DNA of 20,603 bases from Faecalicatena sp. (lineage in GTDB: Bacteria; Bacillota; Clostridia; Lachnospirales; Lachnospiraceae): contig VSNK01000068.1 of NCBI GenBank assembly GCA_009774255.1, forward strand, positions 1 to 20,603, written 5' to 3'. Below the pieces are notes generated by a model that saw nothing but the letters and a program-made list of their open reading frames with translations, was not told the origin of the DNA and made no database searches. The position numbers and the translations under genes are program-made. Below, one piece after another: positions 14,248 through 20,603 of this stretch (the stretch's first letter is position 1; the number at the start of each line of letters is the position of its first letter).

Positions 14248-15648
14248 TTATAAAAATAGGTCATCAATCCCCATCAGGCGTATATCCCTTTGCCCCTGCG
14301 CCGCTTCCCGCACCCAATCGCTGAACCCGCCCTTGCTGAAAATATAGTAGTAGCGGTTGACAGGCTGCGTAAAAATCGCCGCAGCGCTCATCAGATCTTC
14401 ATATTCCTTTTTATCAAACACAGTATTTCTGAATTTACATTCACAGAAGATTGCCGACTTCCCCGACCGGTCAAGGGCAAGAATATCCATATCATCCTGC
14501 ATCCTTCTGGCAGGATTGTTCCCCCACCATTTCCCCATTTTATAAGGTATGAAGGGAAGCTGCCGTTTTTTTGCCATTCTGACCATGTACTGGCAGCATA
14601 TCTCTTCAAATATATGCCCCATATAATCTGATAAATTTTCCGATTCCGTAATTTCCTCCGCGGCTGCTTCCTCTCCCAGCATTTCATAGTAGCTTTTATT
14701 CGCAAAGATAAAATGGTACCAGAAATCATAAAAAGGATCCGCAATTCTGTAAAGGCTCCTCTTCGACGATTCGGTTTCTCCGCATGGTGTCACCTTTTCA
14801 ATCAGTTTGATCGAGCGTAATGTATTTACATACTTCGAGCATTTATAACTTTCTTCATGTATCTTTTGCGAAATTTCATTTAAGCGGGCCGCTCCGCATG
14901 CAATAGCTTCAAAAATACTGTTGTAGACCGCCGGTTCGCGCAGCTCCATTCTCAGCAGAAGCTGCGGTTCTTCTTTCAAAAAGGCGCCGGTCCGCAAAAT
15001 CTGTGTTTCCACATTTTCCGCAATGGTCCGCCGGTCACTGAACGTCTGCAGATAACAGGGGATTCCCCCTAAGATCCCATATGCAAGAAGCTTTTCTTCA
15101 TTTGAATAGCCTGGAAAAAAAGCGGAGCCGTCCAGATAATCAAAAGGCCATACCTCCAACTGCGCCGTTGCCCTCCCATATAGCGGACTCTGATAGCCCA
15201 TCACTTCATTCTCCATAAAGCTGACACTGGAACCGCACAATATCAGAAAAATCTTTTTGTCTTTCCAGTGATGGTCAATCGTATGCTGCAGGATGCTCTT
15301 TATTGTTGGATTTTCTTTGGCTATAAAAGGAAATTCATCTATAATAAGTATGATTTTATCCTCCGACGCCTTGTCGCCCACATATTCCATGGCCGCTTCC
15401 CATCCGGAAAAATTACCGAAATGCTTCTGTTCAAAAAAAGATTGCGCCGCTTTTGAAAAATCCGCCAGATTTAACGCGTCATTTTTTTCCTGGGCAGAAA
15501 AAAAAATTCCTGGGTGGGATTTCCAAAATTCCTGCAATAAAAATGTTTTTCCTACACGGCGGCGTCCGTATAGGATCAGAAATTCAAATTGATCAGAGGT
15601 ATACAAATCCTGGAGAAGCTTAAGCTCTGCTTTTCTTCCAATAAACAT
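14248..15648 (-). CDS. AAA-type ATPase with DUF234 C-terminal domain
   Basis: The 466-residue protein belongs to the archaeal-type ATPase family (ATPase_2 plus DUF234). The opening MFIGRKAELKLL is the family signature. Walker A is GRRRVGKT at 28-35, Walker B is IILIIDEF with D104-E105, and GSSVSFM (around 140) is the sensor region. A middle helical part (about 230-330) looks like a winged-helix linker. The C-terminus carries DMDILAL followed by FCECKFRN, the D...ExK pattern of a PD-(D/E)XK-like nuclease fold. GGAGG lies 7 nt before the ATG. Such genes are common, often in accessory regions; their function is not established, with roles in defence or mobile-element biology suggested. It is transcribed alone, with its own promoter. 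Confidence 0.88.
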   Translation of the reverse strand: MFIGRKAELKLLQDLYTSDQFEFLILYGRRRVGKTFLLQEFWKSHPGIFFSAQEKNDALNLADFSKAAQSFFEQKHFGNFSGWEAAMEYVGDKASEDKIILIIDEFPFIAKENPTIKSILQHTIDHHWKDKKIFLILCGSSVSFMENEVMGYQSPLYGRATAQLEVWPFDYLDGSAFFPGYSNEEKLLAYGILGGIPCYLQTFSDRRTIAENVETQILRTGAFLKEEPQLLLRMELREPAVYNSIFEAIACGAARLNEISQKIHEESYKCSKYVNTLRSIKLIEKVTPCGETESSKRSLYRIADPFYDFWYHFIFANKSYYEMLGEEAAAEEITESENLSDYMGHIFEEICCQYMVRMAKKRQLPFIPYKMGKWWGNNPARRMQDDMDILALDRSGKSAIFCECKFRNTVFDKKEYEDLMSAAAIFTQPVNRYYYIFSKGGFSDWVREAAQGQRDIRLMGIDDLFL

Positions 15649-15679
15649 AAAATCGCCTCCACTTTACTGACTTTGGATT

Positions 15680-15708
15680 ATTATACTCCTGATTCAGTAA
15701 AAAATCAA
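15680..15708 (-). promoter_or_regulatory. Promoter of the DUF234 ATPase gene
   Basis: On the minus strand TTGATT (15708-15703) and a perfect TATAAT (15685-15680) are 17 nt apart. The start codon at 15648 is about 31 nt downstream of the -10. The promoter is strong by consensus. Confidence 0.75.
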
Positions 15709-15726
15709 TTCCGGATTCGGTAAAAA
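15688..15726. repeat. Two direct repeats over the ATPase promoter
   Basis: CCTGATTCAGTAAAAA (15688-15703) and CCGGATTCGGTAAAAA (15711-15726) agree at 14 of 16 positions and are spaced 23 bp apart. The first covers the spacer of the ATPase promoter and the second lies upstream of the -35. TTTACTGA (15663-15670) also forms an inverted repeat with TCAGTAAA (15694-15701) around the -10. The pattern suggests an operator for a repressor, possibly autoregulation. Confidence 0.55.
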
Positions 15727-15908
15727 GTATACAGGTATATTGTGATTTGCCATGCTTGGTACAAAAGCCTGCAAACAACCAGTACGCTGCAGAATACGAA
15801 AAAATGTCGGAAACAGAATAAAATTTTACATTGTAATCCGCCACCCGGAAGCGTATGCTTGTATCAAGATTAGAAAATCAGAAGGAAGATGAACAGGAGG
15901 AAGACGAA

Positions 15909-17618
15909 ATGATAGACTTGAAAGCGAATCCGTTTTTTCTGGATGACGAGAAGGAAAATTGGGTGAAAGAGACTCTGGCGGGAATGAGTACGGAAGAGAA
16001 GATTGGGCAGATGTTCTGTCCCATCGGCGGCAATACGGAGGAAGACTTTCTAAAAAGCTTTCTGGAAGAATTCAAACCGGGCGCGATGCTGTACCGCCCC
16101 ATGCCTGCGTCGGAGGTGCAGAAGACCCATCGTTTCCTTCAGGAGAATTCCAAGGTGCCTATGCTGTTCGGCGCGAATCTGGAGTCCGGGGGCAATGGGA
16201 TCTGTTCGGACGGTACATATTTTGCAAGGCCTATGGGGGTTGCGGCCGCCGATGACCCGATCCAGGCGTATCGTCTGGGGGCTATTGCGGGAAAAGAAGC
16301 GATGGCAGTAGGGTGCAACTGGGCATTTTCTCCGATCTGCGACCTGGATATGAATTTCCGGAATCCCATCACCAATGTGCGGACCTTTGGAAGTAAGCAG
16401 GAGCGGGTCATTGCATTTGTGAAGGAGCAGCTAAAAGGGCTGAGGGACCAGGGCGTTGCGGCCGCGGTGAAGCATTTCCCGGGAGACGGCGTGGATGAGC
16501 GGGACCAGCATCTGGTGGCTTCCGTGAACAGCCTCTCGGTGGAAGAGTATGATAAGACATACGGAACGATCTGGCAGGAAGTGGTGGATGCAGGGACGCT
16601 GTCCATCATGGTGGGACATATTCTGCAGCCGGCCTACAGCAAATATTTTAACCCGGAGCTGAAGGACGAGGAGATCCTTCCGGCCACATTGTCCAAAGAG
16701 ATCCTGCAGGGGCTTCTGCGCGGGAAGCTGGGCTACAACGGGATGATCGTGACAGATGCCACGCCGATGATCGGATTTAATACGCCCATGAAGCGTTCCG
16801 AAGCGATTCCGGCCGCATTGGCGGCGGGGTGTGACATGATCCTGTTCAACAAGGACATCCATGAGGATTATCAGTTTGTGCGGGACGCGATCACGGACGG
16901 ACGCCTGGGTACGGAACGGGTGGACGAGGCCGTGACCAGGATCCTCGCCATGAAAGCTGCCATGGGGCTGCCCGCGCAAAAAGCGGAAGGCACCATTGTT
17001 CCGGGGGAAGAAGCCCTGTCGGTGGTGGGGTGTGCGGAGCATAAAGAGTGGACGAGACAGTGCGCGGATAAAAGCGTGACGCTGGTGAAGGATACCCAGA
17101 AGCTGCTCCCCATCTCCCCGGAGAAGTATAAGAGGATCCGGCTGTATCTTCTGGAAGACCGCATTGGCGGCGGATTCAAGGACGGGGACGGCGCGATCGG
17201 CCTGGTAAAGGAAAAACTGGAAAAACAGGGCTTTGAGGTCACACTGTTCGACTATTCGAAACCGGATTTCTATGAGATGTTCGAGGGCGGCGTGCAGGAT
17301 ATCAAGAGCAAGTTTGACCTGGCGGTCTATGTGGCCTGCATGGATACGGCCAGCAACCAGTCCGTGAGAAGGATTGACTGGGTACATCTGATGGCTGCGG
17401 ACGCGCCCTGGTTCTTAAACGATGTGCCGGCAATGTTCATTTCCATTGCAAATCCGTATCATCTGGTGGACGCGCCGATGATCCGGACATTTATCAACGC
17501 ATATACGCCCAATGAAGAGGTGGTGGATCAGGTGATCGAGAAGATCATGGGAAGGTCCGAGTTCAAGGGCGTCAACCCGGTGGATCCGTTCTGCGGAATC
17601 TGGGGGGCAGCATTATGA
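15909..17618 (+). CDS. Glycoside hydrolase family 3, beta-N-acetylhexosaminidase-like
   Basis: The 569-residue protein shows the NagZ-type GH3 signature KHFPGDGVDERDQH, with K188-H189 and the D199/H201 dyad that acts as acid/base in this subgroup. The nucleophile is D283 in MIVTDATPM. The TIM-barrel covers about residues 20-355. A C-terminal alpha/beta domain (about 385-569) follows. Enzymes of this type remove beta-linked N-acetylglucosamine or similar sugars, from peptidoglycan or glycoprotein fragments. No signal peptide is seen, so it acts on imported material. The start at 15909 was chosen because AGGAGG (15896-15901) lies 7 nt upstream; an in-frame ATG at 15855 would add 18 charged residues that contain this site. 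It is followed after a hairpin by the esterase gene. The exact sugar cannot be told. Confidence 0.88.
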   Translation: MIDLKANPFFLDDEKENWVKETLAGMSTEEKIGQMFCPIGGNTEEDFLKSFLEEFKPGAMLYRPMPASEVQKTHRFLQENSKVPMLFGANLESGGNGICSDGTYFARPMGVAAADDPIQAYRLGAIAGKEAMAVGCNWAFSPICDLDMNFRNPITNVRTFGSKQERVIAFVKEQLKGLRDQGVAAAVKHFPGDGVDERDQHLVASVNSLSVEEYDKTYGTIWQEVVDAGTLSIMVGHILQPAYSKYFNPELKDEEILPATLSKEILQGLLRGKLGYNGMIVTDATPMIGFNTPMKRSEAIPAALAAGCDMILFNKDIHEDYQFVRDAITDGRLGTERVDEAVTRILAMKAAMGLPAQKAEGTIVPGEEALSVVGCAEHKEWTRQCADKSVTLVKDTQKLLPISPEKYKRIRLYLLEDRIGGGFKDGDGAIGLVKEKLEKQGFEVTLFDYSKPDFYEMFEGGVQDIKSKFDLAVYVACMDTASNQSVRRIDWVHLMAADAPWFLNDVPAMFISIANPYHLVDAPMIRTFINAYTPNEEVVDQVIEKIMGRSEFKGVNPVDPFCGIWGAAL

Positions 17619-17652
17619 TCAACTGTACGGTTTTTTTGCGAATGGATGAGCA

Positions 17653-17680
17653 GGCCGGAGGCTCTTTAGAGCATCCGGCC
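17653..17680 (+). terminator. Strong hairpin after the GH3 gene
   Basis: GGCCGGA (17653-17659) and GCTC (17661-17664) pair with GAGC (17669-17672) and TCCGGCC (17674-17680), leaving one G-A mismatch and a TTTA loop. GTACGG (17625-17630) can also pair with CCGTAC (17679-17684), which competes for the base of the stem. The following bases are not a clear T-run, so termination would be weak; it may instead limit read-through or stabilise the GH3 message. Confidence 0.5.
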
Positions 17681-17717
17681 GTACGGTGTTTACAGGCCGG
17701 CTTATAGCTGTATATTG

Positions 17718-17739
17718 CGGCAGATTTCATCGGCCGTGA
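17718..17739 (+). repeat. 22-nt dispersed repeat, copy 2
   Basis: The stretch matches 1525-1546 with one mismatch and lies 30 nt before the carboxylesterase start codon, on the same strand. Unlike copy 1 it lacks the complete upstream CACGGC arm, so the same small hairpin is less stable here. What follows in both places is A-rich. Confidence 0.6.
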
Positions 17740-17769
17740 GAATGCTCAAAAAATAAGGAGGGAAAAAGC

Positions 17770-19332
17770 ATGGCGCATTATTTTGCTTGTGCTCCGGACA
17801 CGGCAGTTACGGACACAAAACAGGGAAAGATCAGGGGATACATCTATGACGGGATCACCATTTTCAAGGGGATCCCTTATGCGAAGGCGAAGCGTTTTCA
17901 CGCGCCGGAACCGGTGGAACCCTGGGAGGGCGTCCTGGAGGCGCTCAATTACGGCTATGTCTGCCCGCTTTTGGAGCTGCCGAAACCAAACGGCGAGCTG
18001 AACGTGCCGCACCGGTACTGGGTCATGAATGAGGACTGCCAGAATCTGAATGTCTGGACCCCGGCCTGTGACGGAGAAAAGCGCCCGGTTCTGGTGTGGC
18101 TGCATGGCGGCGGGTTCGAGTCAGGCTCGGCAATCGAGCATATCGCGTATGAGGGAGAAAATATGTGCCGCCTCGGGCAGGCAGTAGTGGTGTCCATCAA
18201 CCACCGCCTGAACATACTGGGATATTTTGATCTGTCCGCGTACGGGGAAGAATACGCGAATTCCGGAAATGCAGGAACCGACGATATCATTGCGGCGTTG
18301 AAATGGATCCGGGATAATATTGAAAATTTCGGCGGCGACCCGGAGAATGTAACACTTTTCGGCCAGTCCGGGGGCGGGGCGAAGATCACCGCGCTTCTGC
18401 AGACTCCTGCGGCAGACGGATTGTTCGCAAAAGGAATCAACATGAGCGGCGTGATCGGGCCGCTTTTGGCGGACAGCAAAGGCGATGGGGAAGAGCTGGC
18501 CATTGCGTTGATGGCGGAGCTTGGGATTGACGGTGATATCAAGGAATTGGAAACCGTACCCTATGACAGGCTGGCGGAGGCATACCGGCGCGTGAAGCCG
18601 GAATTTGCGGCAGCAGGAAAATATGTGGGCTGTACTCCCCACCCCAATGCATTTTACAGAGGCGTTCCCGAAGAAAACGGATTCCGTGAAGAAACGGCGC
18701 AGCTTCCATTACTGGTAGGAACCGTGTACGGAGAATTTTCAGGATTTATGCCGTCCGCGTACGATAAGCATAAGCTGACATTTGAAGAGGGTGCTGAAAT
18801 TGTAAAACAGACGGCGGGAGAAGAGGCCGCGGCTGAGCTTCTCCCCTTATTTGCCAAAGCATATCCGGAGAGAAATCCGGTGGAACTATTGACACTGGAC
18901 TTTTTGTTCCGTCTGCCCACGCAGCAGTTCATTCGGCAGCGCAGCGCCGGAAACAGGTGTACCTATTCCTATTTATTTAATCAGGATTTGCCTATCAATG
19001 GCGGGAACGTGCCGTGGCACTGCGCGGATGTTCCGTATGTGTTCCACAATACCGAAATGGTTCCTTCGACCCAGGAGGAGGGCGTGTCAGAAAAACTGGA
19101 AGCGCAGATTTTTGACAGCGTCATTGCATTTGCCAGATCCGGAAATCCGAATCACCCGGGAATTCCGGACTGGTCGGCAAGCTCTCCGGGAGACGAGCAG
19201 ACCATGGTATTCTGCGGGGATACGCGGGTGCGGCGCAATCATGATGCGGAGCTGATCCCGCTGCTGGCAGAGCATCTGGGGCCTAAGTTCGAACAGATGA
19301 TGCGTGAAAAAATGGGAGATGTACAGCATTAA
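17770..19332 (+). CDS. Type-B carboxylesterase (alpha/beta hydrolase)
   Basis: The 520-residue protein has the full catalytic set of type-B carboxylesterases. The oxyanion-hole motif is HGGGF starting at H112. The nucleophile is S200 in FGQSGGG, E322 in VYGEFSG is the likely acid, and H417 in PWHCADVPYVF is the base. The N-terminal TKQGKIRGYIYDGITIFKGIPYAKA is the usual opening of the family. The nucleophile elbow GQSGG differs from the more common GESAG but occurs in related bacterial enzymes. No signal peptide is visible, so it is cytoplasmic. It likely hydrolyses ester groups on small molecules, for example acyl decorations of imported glycans, and it lies after the GH3 gene on the same strand (152-nt gap). 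AAGGAGGGAAAAAGC precedes the ATG. Confidence 0.92.
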   Translation: MAHYFACAPDTAVTDTKQGKIRGYIYDGITIFKGIPYAKAKRFHAPEPVEPWEGVLEALNYGYVCPLLELPKPNGELNVPHRYWVMNEDCQNLNVWTPACDGEKRPVLVWLHGGGFESGSAIEHIAYEGENMCRLGQAVVVSINHRLNILGYFDLSAYGEEYANSGNAGTDDIIAALKWIRDNIENFGGDPENVTLFGQSGGGAKITALLQTPAADGLFAKGINMSGVIGPLLADSKGDGEELAIALMAELGIDGDIKELETVPYDRLAEAYRRVKPEFAAAGKYVGCTPHPNAFYRGVPEENGFREETAQLPLLVGTVYGEFSGFMPSAYDKHKLTFEEGAEIVKQTAGEEAAAELLPLFAKAYPERNPVELLTLDFLFRLPTQQFIRQRSAGNRCTYSYLFNQDLPINGGNVPWHCADVPYVFHNTEMVPSTQEEGVSEKLEAQIFDSVIAFARSGNPNHPGIPDWSASSPGDEQTMVFCGDTRVRRNHDAELIPLLAEHLGPKFEQMMREKMGDVQH

Positions 19333-19343
19333 CCGGTGAGTAT

Positions 19344-19508
19344 CTAGTATAACCCGATTTAAATACCTTTCTGTTTCACTGAGGATGCTTTTTCGAGAGT
19401 GCATGTGTAAAAACGCAGGCGTAGCGGGCTACGCTGAGGCTTTTACACATGTGCTATCGGGAAAGCAGACCAGTGAAACGTAAGGTTATTTAAATTGGGT
19501 TATACTAG
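19344..19508. mobile_element. 165-bp near-perfect palindrome, MITE-like fold-back element
   Basis: The left arm begins CTAGTATAACCC (19344-19355), and the right arm ends with its exact reverse complement GGGTTATACTAG (19497-19508). The homology runs with few mismatches through ATTTAAATA, GTTTCACTG and ATGTGTAAAA to the centre, where GCGTAGC (19419-19425) faces GCTACGC (19428-19434) across 2 nt. As RNA it would form one hairpin of about 80 pairs. No coding sequence is inside. The ends, size and symmetry fit a non-autonomous fold-back element. No clear target-site duplication can be defined because the ends themselves are palindromic (CTAG). A structural role in termination of the esterase transcript is also possible. 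Confidence 0.65.
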
Positions 19509-19509
19509 T

Positions 19510-19540
19510 ACAGCTCACGGCCAAACAGGCCGTGAGCTGT
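19510..19540. terminator. Perfect 13-bp hairpin next to the palindrome
   Basis: ACAGCTCACGGCC (19510-19522) pairs exactly with GGCCGTGAGCTGT (19528-19540) around AAACA. It lies one base beyond the 165-bp palindrome. There is no T-run on either side, only GGATTTTCC about 6 nt later, so it is a terminator-like hairpin rather than a classic one. Its GGCCGTGAG also occurs at the end of the 22-nt repeat copy 2. Confidence 0.5.
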
Positions 19541-19569
19541 GGATAGGATTTTCCATCGCCATGTCAGAA

Positions 19570-19660
19570 AAGCTCCTGCCTCATGTGGATCAAAGCACGA
19601 ATTTTCTAAAAGGCAGGACCAGCCGGCAAAGTCCCTGAAAAAAATCCTTTTCAGGAGCTT
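19570..19660. other. Competing inverted repeats 3' of the HD gene
   Basis: Three pairings share bases. AAGCTCCTG (19570-19578) pairs with CAGGAGCTT (19652-19660), TCCTGCC (19574-19580) with GGCAGGA (19612-19618), and CCTGAAAA (19634-19641) with TTTTCAGG (19648-19655). The last is next to the end of the minus-strand HD gene and may be its terminator, though the U-tract is poor. Between the esterase stop and the HD stop (340 bp) I see only this, the 13-bp hairpin and the 165-bp palindrome. Confidence 0.35.
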
Positions 19661-19672
19661 CACATTACATAT

Positions 19673-20344
19673 TCAACAAATGTTCAATTCCCTCCTTCCA
19701 TTCTGATACGCCGAATTCACCTCCTGATAAAGACTGTTATAAAATGCAGCTGCAATTGATTGCCGCTCTTTGGCGATTGCCGCCGCTTTTTCCGTATAAA
19801 ACCCGGAATACAAATTTTCTAATTTATACTTATATTCTTGAAAAAAAGAGGACGCAATATCATGTTCCCCGGTCGAAACGGAACCGTCCGGCAGCAAGGA
19901 ATATAACGGTTCCGCAACAATCCCCTTATAAAGCAATGTCCTTGCAATTCCTACGGCGCCCGCTACGTCGAGTTTATCTGCATCAAATAAAATCTTTGCC
20001 TCCAAACTCCCCGGCGGATTATCCTGTCTATATCTATGTGTCTTAATGCACTGCTTTACCTGCTCTGCAAAGGAAACGTCAAAGCCATGCGCCAAAAGAA
20101 ATTGATACGCTTTTTCGCTTCCTGTCCTGGCATGGCACAGGGCAGGATTTTCAAATTGTTCTTTTCTTCCGATATCATGTAACAGGCATGCGGCAATCAA
20201 AATATCATAATTCACATTGCTTTCTGTCTTCGCGATTTCTAATGCATGGTACAGCACACGATATATATGCTCTTTATCATGGGCCGTGTCTTTCATACAG
20301 CAAAGCATAAAGTTTTCAAGCAAATCATAGGTTTGTTTATTCAA
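19673..20344 (-). CDS. HD-domain phosphohydrolase
   Basis: The 223-residue protein belongs to the HD superfamily of metal-dependent phosphohydrolases. The metal-binding set is visible as H26 (HDKEHIYRV), H56-D57 (CLLHDIGRK) and D123 (LFDADKLD). This is the arrangement found in YedJ/YpgQ-like small HD proteins, which act on nucleotides or other phosphate esters; the substrate is not known. The start is a TTG at 20344 with GGAGG 6 nt upstream. The longer frame beginning with GTG at 20395 is rejected, because its first codons overlap the promoter. It is a single gene on the opposite strand from the esterase, and it has no visible link to the neighbouring pathway. Confidence 0.88.
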   Translation of the reverse strand: MNKQTYDLLENFMLCCMKDTAHDKEHIYRVLYHALEIAKTESNVNYDILIAACLLHDIGRKEQFENPALCHARTGSEKAYQFLLAHGFDVSFAEQVKQCIKTHRYRQDNPPGSLEAKILFDADKLDVAGAVGIARTLLYKGIVAEPLYSLLPDGSVSTGEHDIASSFFQEYKYKLENLYSGFYTEKAAAIAKERQSIAAAFYNSLYQEVNSAYQNGRRELNIC

Positions 20345-20377
20345 AATATTCCTCCGATTTCCAATTGATCTATCTGT

Positions 20378-20406
20378 ATTATAAGAAAAAAACACTTTTT
20401 TTTCAA
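20378..20406 (-). promoter_or_regulatory. Promoter of the HD-domain gene
   Basis: On the minus strand TTGAAA (20406-20401) and a perfect TATAAT (20383-20378) are 17 nt apart, about 33 nt before the TTG start. This match supports the shorter start of the HD gene. Confidence 0.7.
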
Positions 20407-20475
20407 GTCAAGTTCCAAATGATACTGGAAATCCCTGCAGCATCATGGTAGAATGAAAAAAATTCCTGTTGTGCG

Positions 20476-20501
20476 GTTGAATGCTCTAAGGAGCATCCAA
20501 C
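20476..20501. other. Isolated hairpin near the right edge
   Basis: GTTG (20476-20479) and ATGCTC (20481-20486) pair with GAGCAT (20491-20496) and CAAC (20498-20501), with one A-C mismatch and a TAAG loop. The region 20407-20603 has no convincing gene. Its last bases contain GGAGGAAGGAGG, which could be a ribosome binding site for a gene beginning just beyond the window. Confidence 0.35.
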
Positions 20502-20603
20502 TCACTTATTCATTCACAAAAACCGTGCTAGTACAGCGTTTCCTTGATCCCCATATACTTAGTGCTTACTATTTTTGTCAGCGCAAGGCGGAGGAAGGAG
20601 GCA

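Noticed and set aside
16431..17387. Minus-strand open frame opposite the GH3 gene
   Set aside because: No family resemblance, and the plus-strand frame carries all GH3 catalytic motifs.
20345..20395. GTG start for the HD protein
   Set aside because: It would place the start codon inside the spacer of a consensus promoter; the TTG at 20344 has GGAGG at the correct distance.
20528..20537. CTAGTACAGC at the right edge, also at 19505-19514 beside the palindrome
   Set aside because: A 10-base match is expected many times by chance in a window of this size, so it is not taken as an element boundary.
1..20603. CRISPR arrays, tRNA, rRNA and prophage genes
   Set aside because: No regularly spaced repeats, no tRNA or rRNA-like stretches and no phage structural or integrase proteins were seen in the window.

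Overview
The window looks like a chromosomal segment of a Gram-positive, low-to-mid GC member of the Clostridia, most plausibly Lachnospiraceae. This rests on strong AGGAGG-type ribosome binding sites, a lipoprotein-anchored CUT1 ABC importer without its own ATPase gene, a BlaI/BlaR1-type pair, and the general character of the proteins. The species cannot be told from the sequence alone.

Layout. (1) Positions 55-11230 hold a tightly packed plus-strand cluster of ten genes: a sugar-type solute-binding lipoprotein, two permeases, an ADP-ribosylglycohydrolase-family protein with an extra beta-rich C-terminal domain, a PfkB-family kinase-like protein, a double-SIS sugar isomerase/deglycase-like protein, a YjbQ/UPF0047 protein, an IunH-type nucleoside hydrolase, a tandem-duplicated nucleoside 2-deoxyribosyltransferase-like protein, and DeoD purine nucleoside phosphorylase. 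A terminator-like hairpin lies between the binding-protein and permease genes. A structured, repeat-like segment precedes yjbQ. A bidirectional terminator closes the cluster after deoD. (2) Positions 11283-12359 (minus) encode a diguanylate cyclase with a repeat-built coiled coil. (3) Positions 12463-14090 are a visibly AT-richer, eroded stretch. It holds an intact BlaI-type repressor with a clear promoter and operator, a BlaR1 gene cut off before its zinc-protease motif, and a frameshifted internal piece of a DUF262 (GmrSD-like) gene. (4) Positions 14248-15648 (minus) encode a DUF234-type ATPase with a good promoter overlapped by direct repeats. (5) Positions 15909-19332 (plus) encode a cytoplasmic GH3 beta-N-acetylhexosaminidase-like enzyme and a type-B carboxylesterase. 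(6) Positions 19344-19508 are a 165-bp near-perfect palindrome, followed by a strong hairpin. (7) Positions 19673-20344 (minus) encode an HD-domain phosphohydrolase. The right end is non-coding apart from one hairpin.

How the genes may work together (inference). The importer would bring in a small glycosylated compound. Four of the enzymes in the first cluster belong to families that make or break bonds at the anomeric carbon of ribose (ADP-ribosylglycohydrolase, nucleoside hydrolase, deoxyribosyltransferase, purine nucleoside phosphorylase). The kinase plus SIS pair resembles the FrlD/FrlB logic used on Amadori compounds: phosphorylate a sugar conjugate, then split it. Together they suggest a scavenging pathway for ribosylated or nucleoside-like compounds whose substrate is unknown. 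This is the most interesting candidate system in the window. The GH3 and esterase genes form a separate two-gene unit, linked to the first cluster only by a 22-nt imperfect repeat shared between their non-coding regions.
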